A model generated the notes under the pieces. That model worked only from the letters and a program-made list of their open reading frames with translations, was not told the DNA's origin and searched no databases. From the NCBI RefSeq assembly GCF_009905375.1, contig NC_133647.1, forward strand, positions 174,450,790-174,514,789: 64,000 nucleotides of DNA. The letters run 5' to 3'. Positions within the stretch are counted from its first letter, which is position 1. Each line of letters opens with the position of its first letter. The position numbers were made by a program, and so were the translations under genes. This document shows positions 25,986-38,494 of the stretch, piece after piece. The stretch comes from Apium graveolens (lineage: Eukaryota; Streptophyta; Magnoliopsida; Apiales; Apiaceae).

Positions 25986-26504
25986 TCAGCTCCAGGGAAA
26001 CTCTGGTCCTGCCAGCCTCTCAAAGTCCTCCATCACCTCAGTAGCCCAGCCCATCAGTGCATCAGGGCCTCTGCCAGGTAATGTAGCTCCATGTAGCCTA
26101 GCCTCAAGAACCCTCTGTGTCACATGAATCTCCTCTCGAAGTTCCCTCACACCACGATCAACATCAGTAGTCCTAATGATATGCTGTAGCTCTCTGATCT
26201 GGGCCAACAAGGAATCACGCTCCAATAGAAGAGCCTCAAACCGGTAGTAAGGAACTGGGGGCAATGTAGACTGGAATGGGGCACTCGCAACTAAATGTCC
26301 AGTGGAATCTGAATCAGCTGGTGGGGGTCCTCTGATAGGTGGCCTCATGCCTGGAGGTGGAATAGCCTGTAGTGGTACGGGCTGCAACACAGGTGGAGGT
26401 AGTATAGCCAACACCGGTGGAACAACAGGACGTGGATCCGAAGACGGCACTCCAACTGAAGGCTCTGAGTGATCAGCTAATACAGGAATAAAAGAGTCGG
26501 CCAT
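25986..26504 (-). CDS. G2 extra ORF between primer site and gag (172 aa)
   Basis: This intact frame starts at ATG 26504 (MADSFIPV) and ends at TGA 25986. The N-terminal 80 residues are Pro-rich (PPVLAILPPPVLQPVPLQ). Residues of about 85-140 are rich in Leu, Arg and Glu with heptad-like spacing (LLLERDSLLAQIRELQHII, VRELREEIHVTQRVLEARL), suggesting a coiled coil. The C-terminus is acidic and aromatic (MEDFERLAGPEFPWS). It lies in the same place as the frameshifted ORF of G1. It is the only substantially intact gene in a decayed element. I do not recognise a family; no catalytic motif is evident. Confidence 0.72.
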   Translation of the reverse strand: MADSFIPVLADHSEPSVGVPSSDPRPVVPPVLAILPPPVLQPVPLQAIPPPGMRPPIRGPPPADSDSTGHLVASAPFQSTLPPVPYYRFEALLLERDSLLAQIRELQHIIRTTDVDRGVRELREEIHVTQRVLEARLHGATLPGRGPDALMGWATEVMEDFERLAGPEFPWS

Positions 26505-26686
26505 CGCTGCTATCTGAAATCATATCGCAATATCAGAATCTCGAACCATAACGCGAATTACACTAATACCTGATATACCAAAGCACTCAACCTCTCGACG
26601 TTCTATCTTTCTATTCCTTACTTCTGATCCTAACACTCTACCCATTTCCGTCAACCTAGGCTTGTGTCAGTGACTTATAACATGTA

Positions 26687-26698
26687 GCTCTGATACCA
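26687..26698 (-). other. G2 primer-binding site (initiator Met tRNA type)
   Basis: The minus strand reads TGGTATCAGAGC four bases after the LTR end, the same primer type and spacing as in G1. Confidence 0.95.
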
Positions 26699-26702
26699 AA
26701 CC

Positions 26703-29700
26703 TGTGGCGCCCTCCAAACCTGGGTCAGAAGTTTGGGGACCATACACACACACCTTATTTATAACCTGCTTATAGCAATAATAAAGAAATCAATAATATG
26801 CAGTGACCCTATTTACCAACTACCACGGATCGCAACAGGTTAAAGTATGCACACAAGCCACACATCTACTTATATTACATACTGTTCAAATCCCAACTAT
26901 TCCAAACTCAAAACTGAGTATTAAACATTATTACAAACTTTTACAGACTTAAATTATCCCAAAAGAAACCTATTAGCTTAGCTCGATCAACCTGAACCCC
27001 TAGCTCTCGTGCTGGACTGGGGATCCGCGGTACCAACTGGTTCCTTCTTAACTGGAAAAGAACAGAAACAATATCGCACAAATGAGCTAACTAGCTCAGC
27101 AAGTCACAATGACAAAACTGAGAATAATGATCATCAAGTGAACATGTTTATGATATCAAGTGAACAATGGATTATGATTTAGAATTGGATATTATATTTT
27201 CAGGTTAAAAACCAAGGTTAGGCTGCTGATCAGTCACGCACTAACCCCGAGCAAAGCACACATCACTGCTCTAACTACTGGATCCAAGGCACACATTGGC
27301 CTAACTTGACCATTATATGGTCTGACCACGAATCTGGTCCACAATTTTATAAAAACAATCCAATTCTAACATAATAACAAAATAAGCAATAATAATTAAT
27401 AACCAGAATCATTAACAACAATGAGTGTTTAACAATGAAAGGGTTTCAATCCTTGTAAGGATCAATAAGGTAATTTCAAAGCTTGGATGTTGGGTAATGA
27501 AAGAATTGGATAACAAAGGAATCAATGTTTCAGGGTTTCAAGAATTTGGTCTTTCAAAGCATAAAATACAAAGATTTGATTGTGTAAGCAATCTGGTTCA
27601 GTTTTTAATATTTAGTTTGTATGTATTTGTGGAGTAGGATCGTATACTTGAGGTTCGTGTTTGGGTATACAACAATCAATGGTCTAGAAAGAATCAGGTT
27701 ACGGCTCAAGATCAATAACTGGAATCAAGGTTTAGGGTACAGTGCTTCAAAGCACTTGCAATATCAACAAGACTATCAAGTACTACAATATCTCGAGAAA
27801 GTTCAGAACACTTGCCTGGTATTAGCTTACTACACTGCACTCGCTTCCAATCAAAATCGTCTTACTCCTCAACTACCTGTTTCCCTTTCCTACGCCTTGC
27901 CTCTTCTGCTCACATATCATAAACATCTATCAATAATCGACTCATAGAGTTCTATTCAACACATACTTCTATCTACCCTTCGTTTTACTCAAATCTGATT
28001 AACGGATTGAAAGTTATGCAATAATCAAGTAAACAACGAATATATAGACTGATAGTCAATCAACAAGTCACATATAGCACATAATACATCACGTAATCAA
28101 TGATATATTATTTATAAAGAAGTCTTGGGTCATAAATAGGCTTTCTGATATTTAAAATGATTTTTTTAAAACATTTTTCGGAATTAAAACGGGTCGTTGG
28201 ATCAATTTCGGGTTAATAAACAGGGTTCGGTAGGCCAATTCTGGCTCCGAAACAATTTTATACTAATTATCGAGCTTTGGAAATAATTCAGAATAATATT
28301 TTAAAGTTCGAAACTATTTTTCGGAATTTTTAAATTATTTTTAAATAATTAAATCTAATTAAATAATTGATTAAAATCAATTAATAATTAATTAAATCAA
28401 TTAATCAATTAATTTTCGAATTAATTGACCAATTAATTAATTAAAAATTAACTGAAATTAATTAACTAATTAATTTAGATTTATTTTTGAAATAAAAATA
28501 ATTTTCGTAATTAAAATAATAATTTTCAGAATTTTCAGAAATTAAAAATGAATTTTTATAATAAAAATAAATAGGAAATATGATTTTTAAACATTTTATA
28601 AACAGGAATCCTATTTTTGAAAACTTTGTAAACAACAGGAACCAAACTTCACCATCTTCAAAAATACAGGGACTAAACTGCAATTTTGCAGTTTCAGTCG
28701 CCGGAAAATCGGGGGTGGCCGGAGAACTCACCTCCGGCATCCTCCCACCACCATCACCTCCAGAATTAAACTACACAACACTAGGAACCTATATATGCAA
28801 TCAAAATTCATCAATAACCCCATATTTGGCCGGAATTTGATCAAGAAACTCGCCGGTTTCCGGCGGGTTCGACGTAAACTTCAAAACACAACTCCCTTCT
28901 CTACAGACCTCGTTGATTCATGAAACTTGTACGACTAGATTGCAAATTTCACAGAGAATACAATACACTATACCACAACATCAATCTATTTTAGAATAAG
29001 AAACCCCCAAATTTCAATTAAGAACATTCATACGGGTTATAAACCCTAATTTTAAAATTCGAAAATCAAACTCAAATTTGAACATGTTATTGAACTCCAA
29101 ATCAGACGTATAATATATCAAAATCATCAGGAAAACAAGCTCTACAACATGCAATCATCAAATCATACAAACAATCATCCAAACAAAAATTCATATTTTT
29201 AATAAATTTAATTCGAAAATAAATAAATTTCCAGAAAATAAACCTTTGATTCTGCAGTGAAACAAAGCTCAGAATCTGATAGAACACTTCAAATCCTTCG
29301 TTTTGGTTACTCAAGCTTTGAAAACAGAGATCGGTAACGCCTTCGTTTTGCTGTTTGATTCTTAGAACAGTTTATGTAATTAGGGTTTTTCTCTGAAAAT
29401 TATAGAATTAACTATTTGCAAATGATTTTGATACGAAATAAAATACGAAAAAAGGCTATTTATATTTACGGAATATTAGTATCCCGTTGGATCATTCCGG
29501 ATATAAAACGGTACGTTTATTTGTAAAAACTGATCCAAACGGTATCGGTTTTTGGGATAATTATCCAATATCAGTACAATTTGTATTGCGGTCTTGGTCT
29601 CAGCGCCTGGTTACACGTATTACGAAGTGATAATTGTGATAGTTTAATAATAAAGCTCATGTTTATCGAAAATACGGGTTTTATTGATTTACCGAAAGGA

Positions 29701-30145
29701 ATATTGTATCGAAAATGTTGCGCCGGGACCCGCGCAGGACAAACCGTACGCCGGATCGAAAAAGTCGAAACATGGAATATGCTCGGAATATTACAATTAT
29801 GTTAGGAAGGAGTTCTCGGAAGAGTTTCGGGTTCCAAAAACATAACAATGGTTGACGTCGGTTGGTTCCCGTTTTTATAAAATAGATTTTAATTACTCGG
29901 AAAAAGATTTTATAAATTTCATATGATCCTTATAAATCCATAAATCAACATAAAAATAATTAGGAAGATTTGACAATTATCTATGTTTTATTTTGGACAT
30001 ATAAAAATTAAAATACTCAATTAATATTATTTTTGAATATCCAAGTACAGATAACATTTAACAATTAACTCACAGAATATATACTGAACTCACATAATAA
30101 TTATTTAATAGCAAAATAATTACACGATATATCCCAGATATTACA
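26703..30145 (-). repeat. G2 5' LTR (3443 bp)
   Basis: Termini are TGTGGCGCCC and CCAGATATTACA on the plus strand. It is colinear with the 3' LTR with scattered substitutions and lacks the extra 20-bp A+T unit. The target duplication atgaa follows at 30146-30150. Confidence 0.95.
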
Positions 30146-30150
30146 ATGAA

Positions 30151-30255
30151 CATCCGTCGAGATGTAAATTTTGACTTAGCCAAAATTTCATCTTTGACAA
30201 GAAATATCAAATTTTACTCTGACTGCATTTCAATTTGCTTGGACATCAAAACAAA
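30151..30255 (-). other. A: junction between pol end and 3' ORF leader
   Basis: This short non-coding stretch begins CATCCGTCGAGATG and is nearly identical to 58790-58894 of copy B at its start. With 17452-17463 it formed the inverted repeat into which G2 inserted. Confidence 0.8.
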
Positions 30256-31900
30256 TTAAGAGTAATTAAGCATACCTAACTCACTTACCAACCTAGTAAA
30301 GGTGGATTCATTAAGTGGCTTGGTAAAGATGTTTGCAAGTTGCTTCTCTCTTGGAACAAAATGAAGATTCACAGTACCATTCATAAAATGCTCTCTAATG
30401 AAGTGGTACTTGATGTCAATGTGCTTGGTCCTTGAATGTTGTACTGGATTTTCAGTAATTGTAATAGCACTTGTGTTATCACTGAAAATAGGAATCTTAT
30501 TCACCTGTAGACCATAGTCCAATAGTTGATTTTTCATCCATAAAATCTGGGCACAACAACTACTAGCATCAATATATTCAGCCTTAGCTGTAGAAGTAGA
30601 GACTGAATTTTGCTTTTTACTGAACTAGGATACTAACTTATTTCCTAGAAATTGACAGGTTCCTATAATACTTTTTCTATCAATTTTAGAACTTGCATAA
30701 TCTGCATCTGAATAACCAGTTATATCAAAACCAGAATCTCTAGGATACCAAATGCCAAGTTTTGGTGTTCCTTTGAGATATCTGAAAATTCACTTAATAG
30801 CTACTAAATGAGATTCTCTAGGATCAGCCTGAAATCTAGCATAAAGACAAGTAGCAAACATTATATCTGGCCTACTAGCTATTAAATATAAAAGTGAGCC
30901 AACCATGCCTCTATAGCTTGAAATATCCACAGACTTTTTAGTAGTGTTTAATTCAAGTTTAGTTGCAGTAGCCATGGGAGTTTTTACAGATGTGTAATCC
31001 ATTAAGACAAACTTCTTTAAAAGATCATAAATATATTTAGTTTGACTAATGAATATTCCATCACTACTTGCTTAACTTGTAAACCAAGAAACTAAGTTAG
31101 TTCTCTCATCATGCTCATTTCATATTTACTATGCACAAATTTGACAAACTTTTTGCAAAGTTTTTCATCTGTAGAGCCAAAAATAATATCATCTACATAA
31201 ATTTGAACAAGTATACTAGACCCATTAACATTCTATAGAATAAAGTTTTGTCAATAGTACCTCTTGTGAAATGATTTTCTAAGAGGAACTTTGACAAAGT
31301 GTCATACCAGACTCTAGGTACTTGCTTCAGTCCATAAAGTGCTTTCAAAAGATAGTAGACATATTCTGGAAAATTGGGATCCTCAAAACCAGGAGGCTGA
31401 CTGACATAGACTTCCTCCTTCAAATCTCCATTTAAAAATGCACTTTTAACATCCATTTGATAGACTTTGAAATTGGTATGGACCGCATAGGCTAGAAAGA
31501 TTCTGATGGCTTCAAGTCTTGCAACAGGAGCAAATGTCTCATCAAAATCTATTCATTCATGTTGACAGTAGCCCTTAGCAACCAATCTAGATTTGTTCCT
31601 GACTACTATGCCATTTTCATCCATCTTGTTTCTAAATACCCACTTTGTGTCAATAGGATTCTTTCATTTAGGCTTGGGTATCAGCTTCCATACTTTATTC
31701 CTTTTAAATTGGTTTAGCTCCTCCTGCATAGCTAAAACCCAATCAGGATCCAACAAAGCTTCTTCAACCTTTTTAGGCTCTTCCTGTGAGAGAAAGCTGC
31801 TATATAGACATTCTTTTTGAGTTGCTTTCCTTGTTTACACTCTTGAAGATGCATCACCAATAATTAATTCAAATGGGTGATCTCTAGTCCATTTTCTCTG
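30256..31900 (-). pseudogene. A: copia pol, reverse transcriptase and RNase H
   Basis: Fragments of RT are visible: [13 protein letters not shown] and [15 protein letters not shown] in the 31456-31193 segment, and [10 protein letters not shown] across about 31170-31200 in another frame. RNase H follows with SNKNQLLDYGLQVNKIPIF-type sequence and SRTKHIDIKYHFIREH in 30537-30256, ending VSELGMLNYS. Several frameshifts and stops break the region. The order (RT after integrase) and YVDD signature are those of Ty1/copia. Copy B (58895-60266) is a better preserved version. Confidence 0.88.
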
Positions 31901-33145
31901 TTGGGGTAAATTAGCTCTAGATGAAGAGGCCTCATAGTTGTCTTGATGTGTGACTGAGTTTTGATTAGAAGAAACTCCCCCCGAGTTTGTGGATCTTTGA
32001 CTTGAAGTTGGGGTTCTTTCTACTTGTGATATGTATTGGCTTTCAACTCTTATTGATGGATCAACGGAAGTTGTTCTTTACCTTTCGACGGATGATACAG
32101 ATTGTCTTTCAAAGGATGATGCACTTGGTCTTTCGACGGATATTGAATTATGTGCTTCATTAGTTATAGTTTTTTTCTGCATTATCCTTAGACATGATTT
32201 CTTGATCACTTTCATCATCACTATCATCACAAATCATCTCAACATTGTCAAATTTGAGGCTTTTGTGGAAATCTCCATCTTGTAGTCCTTCAATCTTCTT
32301 ATCATCAAACACAACATGTACAGATTCCATAACAATGTTGGTTATGAGATTGTAGACCCTGTATGCTTTTCCAACTGCATATATAACAAATATGCCTTCA
32401 TCAGCTTTGGCATCAAACTTCCCATGTTGATCAGTTTGATTCCTTAAGATATAGCTTTTACAGCCAAAGACATGAAGAATGTTTAATATTGGCTTCCTAT
32501 TCTTGAACAATTGGTAGGGAGTCATGCATTTTGCTTGATTAACCAAAGAAATATTCTGAGTGTAGCATGCAGTATTCACAGCTTCTGCCCAAAAGTATGT
32601 TGGTAACTTTGATTCTTCTAGCATTGTTCTTGTAGCTCAATAAGAGATCTGTTCTTCCTCTCCACCACTCCATTTTATTGTGGGGTCCTTGATGCTGAAA
32701 ACTCATGTATGATCCCATTCTCTTCACAAAACAATCTCATCACAGAATTCTTGAACTCGGTTCCATTGTCACTCCTGATTCTTCTAACTTTGAAGTCAAG
32801 ATGATTGTTAACTTGCCTTATGTGATCGATGATGATTTCATTAGCTTCATCTTTGGATTTGAGAAAATATGTCCAAGAGAACTTTAAGAAATCAACTACA
32901 ATTACTAGGCGGTATCTTTTCTTTGAGATGGACAACACATTGACTGGTCCAAATAAATTCATGTGCAGTAGTTGTAAAGGTTCTGTAATTGTTGAATCAA
33001 GCTTCTTTCTGAATGATGCTTTGATCGGTTTTCCTTTCTGACAAGCATCACACAATCCATCCTTTGTGAATTCCACTTGAGGAATGCCTCTTACCAAATA
33101 TTTCCTGACTAGTTCATTCATAGTCTTGAAGTTAAGGTGGGACAA
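31901..33145 (-). pseudogene. A: copia pol, integrase
   Basis: It begins with the pre-integrase segment MSHLNFKTMNELVRK and the zinc-binding CDACQKGK. The core has Asp in VVDFLKFSWTYFL and Asp in IRSDNGTEFKN. The third acidic residue lies past a frameshift near 32690. The 32624-32160 segment (ANTACYTQNISLVNQ, FGCKSYILRNQTDQHGKFD) is the C-terminal part of copia integrase. Motif copies (acggat) within 32060-32150 are part of the following linker. It is not functional as it stands. Confidence 0.88.
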
Positions 33146-33154
33146 CTTCTTGTG

Positions 33155-33580
33155 TCATAGCCAACTTTCATCTTGACTTGCCTTGCTGAAGAGACAAGTG
33201 ACAGATTCTGCATTTGATGAGTTGAAGTCAGCTAGATACACATTTCCTTTTCTCACTCCAGTGAGAACCACTTTGTTGTTTTTCTTTTTGGTCACAACAC
33301 AGGCTTCATAATTAAATATTACTGAGTTGCCCTTATAACAAAGTTGGCCGATACTCAACAAGTTATGCTTGAGTCCATCCACTAGGGCAACTTCCTCAAT
33401 GATGACATTGTCTTTTGAAATCAAGCCATATCCCACAGTATAACCCTTTCTGTCATCTCCAAAAATGATACTTGGGCCACCTCTTTTCTTGAACTCAGTG
33501 AGCAGGGTAGAATCTCCAGTCATATGCCTTGAGCACCCACTATCCAAATACCAAAGATTCTTTTCTATTTCCCTGCACAC
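33155..33580 (-). pseudogene. A: copia pol, protease
   Basis: The catalytic motif WYLDSGCSRHMTGD lies at about residues 10-23, followed by FKKRGGPSIIFGDDRKGYTVGYG and LKHNLLSIGQLCYKG, a typical copia protease and linker. It is a 141-codon open piece between frame breaks. Confidence 0.9.
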
Positions 33581-33601
33581 AACAAAATCAAATCAAGTTG
33601 A

Positions 33602-35984
33602 TTATGGTACCCAAGTTTCCTTGGGTCCTGTTTTGTTAGCCTTTTTCTTAGGTTTCTTTGGTTTGTCCTCATTTGACTTAGGCAACTGAGATTCATCCTT
33701 AGTCATTTGAGTAGAACCTTTGAAACCATTCATCCTTACAGAATTATCATACACAGGATGGTTAACATGAAAAGGCATATTCGGTCCAAACATGTTATTC
33801 CAGTAAGGCATGCTAAATGGCATTTGTGGCATACTAAATGCAGCATAATAAGGATTTTATGCAAATGGCAGATTAGCAAACTATGCATTTAAATTATATG
33901 CAGCCATAACATTCACAGGCATTGTAGGCATGCAAGGAAATGAAGGAGGTGCAGACATGGGAGTAGGCGTAGTAAGTTTGCAATTAACAGACAAATGATT
34001 AACACTACCACACTTCACACAGATTTTTCTAGGTGCATATTTATCAGGTGTGTAGTTGTTATATTTGTTAATTCCTACTTTCTCATTCCTATTGTTTTTC
34101 TTTTTAGACTCTGCTTTCATTTAAATTTTCTCCAATCAGTCATTCAATTGCTTAATAGAAAGATGCCCTACATTGACTCTCTTGTCCTCTTTCACTTGAC
34201 TTGTTTCTCCTAGAACAAAGTTCTTAGAAACTGATCCATATTTCTCATTTAACTTAGCTAGCTTGGCTTTGCTAACTGGCTTTCTTTCACTCAACGGATG
34301 TGGTTCCTTGTCTTTTGACGGATAATTTTTTTGATCATTCGATGGATAACATTCATCATCTGTCAAATCCACATCCGTTGAAAGTCCTTCTACCAAGTTA
34401 GAATCTAGTTTCTCCTTGCTCTTTTTCCAGGCTTCATCACAGAAGGATTCTATACCTGGAACTTTAGTAATTTGAGCATGGACATCTCTAGATGATTTCC
34501 ATGCCTTAATTACTTCTTGTTCTCGTTCAAGTTGCTTTCTTAAAATATCATTTTTCTTTAAGGATTCAGTTAGTTCATCTTTGGCAATATTGCACTCTAT
34601 ATTCAGTTTTTTAAACTCAACAAATTGAGTTTCTAACACATTGTTTCTTTCACTTCAAAATAGATTGTTCTCTTTATGTTTAGTGTTTTTTTAGTGAGAG
34701 ATTTGAAAGTAACACGCAGATGATATAATTCAGTAGACATGTCATTTATACCATCATTACACCCAGCTTTAGATAAATATTCTAGATTAGTGGTGATTAC
34801 CTGATTACTGGATGAACTGACTTCTGTTTCATCTGATTTGGCCATAAGTGCTAGATTGACATAGCTTGTATCCTCATCCTTTTCTAGTCCATCAGCAGCC
34901 CAGTCATTTTTTTGAGTTAGAAAATCCATTTCCTTTTGTTTGAGATATTCAAAGTATTTCTTTTTGTAATCTACAGGCTCAAACTTCTTTCTGTCAGAAT
35001 CAGGCTTTCTGCATTCATTTGCAAAATGACCACTCAAGCCACACTTGAAGCATTTAAATTTTGACTTGTCAACCATGTTTCTGTTTGACTTGGATGCTCC
35101 AAAATTCTTCTTGGATTTGAGCTTGGAAAAACTCCTGAATAGAAAAGCCAGATGCTCATCTATGTCATCCATGTCATCTTGACTAAGATGGTCTTCATGT
35201 TCAGCTATTAGCCATTTTCCCTTGCCTTCACAAACTCTAGGGTTTGGTGCAGATTTAACAACTTCAACCTTTATCTCCTCCTCTTTCTCTTGCTCAGCAA
35301 CTAATGAAATGGATCCTCCTTTCTTTCTTCCTTTCTCTAGCTTCTCATCTTGCTCTATTTCAAGCTCATAGGTCTTTAGTATCCCATATAGTCTGTCCAA
35401 GGTAAATTCCTTGTAATCTTGAGAGTTTCTTAGTGAGACTGTCATAGGATTCCATTCCTTTGGAAGAGATCTAAGGAATTTAAGGTTTGAGTCTTTTGTC
35501 TGATAGACTCTTCCATGCAACTTTAGAGCATTCAGCAGCTTTTGAAATCTACTGAAAATGTCAGTGAGTGACTCACTTTCTTCACTGTGAAAATGCTCAT
35601 ATTGTTGAATCAAGAGTTGCATTTTATCTTCCCTTGCTCAGTTCCATCATATATAACCTGAATTGTATCCCAGAACTATTTAAACTTTTTGTAGTTGATG
35701 ATGTTGTCAGACATATCACCATCAACACCATTAAATAAAATGTTCATGGCCTTCTTATCCTTATAAACTTGTTCAATATCTGGATCAGACCATTCGGCTC
35801 TAGGCTTTGGGATAGATGGCTCATTTCCTGTAGCAGCTCTCATGGGGACATGAGAACCTTTCTCAATACAGTCCACATATTCTTCATCTTGAGAGAGGAG
35901 ATGTAGGTGCATCTTCACCTTCCAATGGTGATAGTTGTCTTTGTCCAGAAATGGAATCTTTACTCCAACATATTTTCTGCTCAT
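33602..35984 (-). pseudogene. A: copia gag (SIRE type)
   Basis: The start ATG 35984 (MSRKYVGVKIPFLDKDNY) lies 61 bp from the LTR. The first segment ends at a TAA (35676), and a frameshift follows before the 35622-34633 segment. That segment holds the Gag core (QQYEHFHSEESESLTDIFSR) and a CCHC knuckle CFKCGLSGHFANEC (about residues 200-213). The 34639-34136 segment is a coiled-coil-like stretch in which copies of the ACGGAT motif are translated as YPS/HPL-type tripeptides. A second Cys-rich element (CVKCGSVNHLSVNC) lies in 34120-33881. The long Gag with two Cys-rich elements fits SIRE-type copia. Confidence 0.88.
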
Positions 35985-36030
35985 CTTGTTAGTTGTTGTG
36001 ATCTTTAAACTCTTTGTACTTCAAGAGCTT

Positions 36031-36042
36031 GCTCTGATACCA
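36031..36042 (-). other. A: primer-binding site (initiator Met tRNA type)
   Basis: The minus strand reads TGGTATCAGAGC two bases after the LTR end (GGGAATAACA). Confidence 0.95.
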
Positions 36043-36044
36043 AT

Positions 36045-37099
36045 TGTTATTCCCAAACAATCTAACTAAGAATTACAGAAGGGGGGTTGAATGTAATTCT
36101 GGCTACTTTTTAAATTTTAAGAAATATTCTACTACGAATATATAACTGTGTTTGATTTAGCTAAAGTGCGGAATGAAAGTATTGAAGAAATCAAACACAA
36201 AGTAATCAAATACAAGTATTTAAAAGCTTTCTGGCGGATTGAACTTCTCCACTAGAGATATATATTAATTTGAGAACTCTTTGATGCAAGATTTGCACAC
36301 AACTGCTTACAAGTTGAACTTACAAAGAGCAGAGAAATTCTTTACAGATGTAGCCTTATCTATTTCTTTGGTAATTGCTTACTTATTTGTATGTTGTTCT
36401 ACTTTCTACCCTTAGTTTATATATCAGCAAGTTACATGATAAAAAGACAAACAAATAAGACAAAATGTTTCTAGTCTAATTTCATGCTTCTTCATTTCTC
36501 AATCCAGCATCTTTGAATATCTTCAAGTTATCATGGAAATGGAAAAAATTCTTTGTTCTCTAAAACCTGTAAATAGGCCGTCATATTCCGTTTGCATAAA
36601 ATTAACGCATGTGACTGTCAAGTCACTATCAACTGCTTTTGAATTTGAACATCCGTTGAAACTTCATTGGATCATCCGTTGAGACTGTGGTTGATCATCC
36701 ATTGAAACTCTGGTTGATCATCCGTTGAGGCCTTGTGGAACATCCGTTGAAGCCTTAGTTGATCATCCGTTGAAGCCTTGTGGAACATCCCTTGAGACTA
36801 TCTGTATAGCACTTAACTCTATTTCATTTATATAAGATTACAATACATTTAATATTTACAATTATCCAATCTATATTGCATATCAATCTAGTAGTCAACA
36901 TGACTTAAAACATTCTATAACATCTAGTTCTCTAAGGCATTACAATATGCAGAAATGTGCTACTAAACTTATTAACACATAAGCTACCCTTTCAACGGAT
37001 GTTGAAAGTGATCATCCGTTGAAAGCTACAAAATCACTAAATTAAATCGACTGAGTATTTTGTTTAACTTATCATCAAGTACACAACATATTCATAATA
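36045..37099 (-). repeat. A: 5' LTR (about 1055 bp)
   Basis: It begins TGTTATTCCC and ends CATATTCATAATA on the plus strand. The end is a degenerate version of CATATTCCTAACA seen in copy B. A TATA box lies on the minus strand at 36423 to 36416. The array of ATCCGTTGA units at 36651-36795 lies upstream of the TATA box in the U3 part. The presumed flank is atgta (37100-37104). Confidence 0.88.
36651..36795 (-). repeat. Array of seven 22-23-bp units, each with ATCCGTTGA, in the U3 of A
   Basis: Units begin at 36651, 36674, 36697, 36720, 36742, 36765 and 36787, with spacing of 22-23 bp. Most carry ATCCGTTGA; one has ATCCATTGA and the last ATCCCTTGA. The intervening part often ends ttgatc or tggaac. 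Confidence 0.9.
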
Positions 37100-37318
37100 A
37101 TGTATTTTTCATATTTAATTGTTTTATATGTGAATTATTTGTAGAGTATGTTTTTATTTGCTTTAATTCTGAATCGGTCAGAATTTACTTATTCTTTTAA
37201 TTTAAACTGTAGATTTCTATTTTGGTTAATCTAGAGAATAAGAAAATTAGATTTTAGAAAAGATAAAATTTTAGTAAAGGCTATTTATAGATTTTACTTT
37301 AGTTTTTATAAAGCATAT
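37100..37318. other. Background sequence between SIRE element A and a solo LTR
   Basis: About 220 bp of A+T-rich sequence with no frame, repeat or promoter I can recognise. It may be host DNA flanking the insertion. Confidence 0.5.
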
Positions 37319-38494
37319 TTATTATTTCCCAACAATATAACAACAGAATTACAGGAGGGGGTTGAATGGAATTTTGGTTACTTTTTGATTATCTGAAAAA
37401 CTCATTCTGAAATATAAACTGTGTTTGTGAATATGCAAGAATACAGATAAAACTTTTAAAGTATTCTACTAACACAAAGTAAATAAACACCAGTTTAAAA
37501 ACTTTCTGGTGGATTTGTCTTTCCACGAGAGATGTATATTTGAAGAAATCTCTGTGATGCAAATTGCACACAGGTGCTTACAAGTATTTTGTTACAACTT
37601 AGAACTTGAGAGTACTTTCTAAAGATACAACTTGCTAAACTCTCTAGTTCTTGCTTGTTCAACTTGTTGTGCTTAGTTATCCTAAAATACTTGCTACACT
37701 TAGTTTATATATTCACCAAGTTTACATGTGCAATAAGATAAGAATAATATTCCTATCAACTAGGTCCAAACACATGCTTCTTCATTTCTCTGTCCAATGC
37801 ATTCCAAGTAAGATACAATATCTTTGAACGTGCTTGTTTCGTATGAAAATGGAAATGCTTCATTTTTTTCTAAAACATGTAAGCAGGCTGCCACATTCCT
37901 TTTGTGCACTATCAACTCATGTGACTCTATCAGTTTCTGTCAAATCACTATCAACTGCTATCTTGTTGATCATCAGTTGAAGCTTTATTGATGTTATCTG
38001 TTAAAGCTTTATTGAGTTATCCATTGACACAATACTGGTGTCATCTATTGAAGCTTTCTTGTTAACATTCGTTGAAGCTTTATCTGATATCAGTTGAGGA
38101 CCTCTTGACTAACTTATCCGTTGAATGCATATTGAGTTATTCGTTGAATCTTGTAGAATCATCCGTTGAAGCATGTAGTTTAGCAGTTGAATATGTTTCC
38201 TTAGCAGTTGATACTCTTTTACTTATACAAAATTATAATATATTTTATATTTACACTTAGCCCGCCTATTCTGTATATATTGTTAGTAGTCAACATGACT
38301 TAGAAACTAATAAAACTACCAAATCCCCTAGCTATTATAGTGTACACAATGTGCTACATACTTATTAACATAAGCTACTCCGTCAATGGATAGATAAACT
38401 GTGGTTATCCGTTGAAGGCTACTAAATGACATTTAATTAATCTACTTAAGGTATTTTGGTCAATTATCATCAAGACTACAACATATTCCTAACA
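37319..38494 (-). repeat. SIRE-type solo LTR (about 1176 bp, diverged)
   Basis: It is colinear with the LTRs of A and B: the start (ttatttcccaacaat) and the end (CATATTCCTAACA) match, as do the leader ccggggttgaatg-type segment, a TATA box on the minus strand (37711 to 37704) and a degenerate array of nine ATCNGTTGA-like units (37972-38169). No internal sequence adjoins either end. The 5' boundary is degenerate and I could not find a target duplication. Confidence 0.8.

Larger units (their letters stand above)
17464..30145 (-). mobile_element. G2: Tekay/Del-type Ty3/gypsy chromovirus, complete in structure, coding decayed
   Basis: The 3' LTR (17464-20925) and 5' LTR (26703-30145) bracket gag-pol on the minus strand. 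The element is flanked by a perfect 5-bp target duplication atgaa (17459-17463 and 30146-30150). LTR termini TGTAATATC and GGCGCCACA differ from G1, so it is a separate family of the same lineage: the pol proteins align throughout and share the C-terminal chromodomain. Three stops, two frameshifts, an 8-nt deletion and an in-frame integrase deletion show it is not autonomous. It is inserted into SIRE element A. Confidence 0.96.
13067..37099 (-). mobile_element. A: SIRE/Maximus-type Ty1/copia element, interrupted by three insertions
   Basis: Reading the minus strand: 5' LTR (37099-36045), Met-tRNA primer site, gag, pol (protease, integrase, RT, RNase H, the copia order), a leader with its own TATA box, and a long 3' ORF. 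The 3' ORF is cut at 13066 by element C, so the 3' LTR is outside the window. G2 (17464-30145) and a copia solo LTR (13824-15464) lie inside it. Gag and pol are broken in many places, making this an old copy. Confidence 0.9.

Noticed and set aside
36031..36042. Sequence similar to the end of an initiator Met tRNA (also 8309 and 26687)
   Set aside because: It is only 12 bases long and directly beside LTR ends; these are primer-binding sites, not tRNA genes.
36651..36795. Regular 22-23-bp repeat spacing resembling a CRISPR array
   Set aside because: The units are short, degenerate, inside a plant LTR, and the intervals are not unique spacers; no cas genes exist here.
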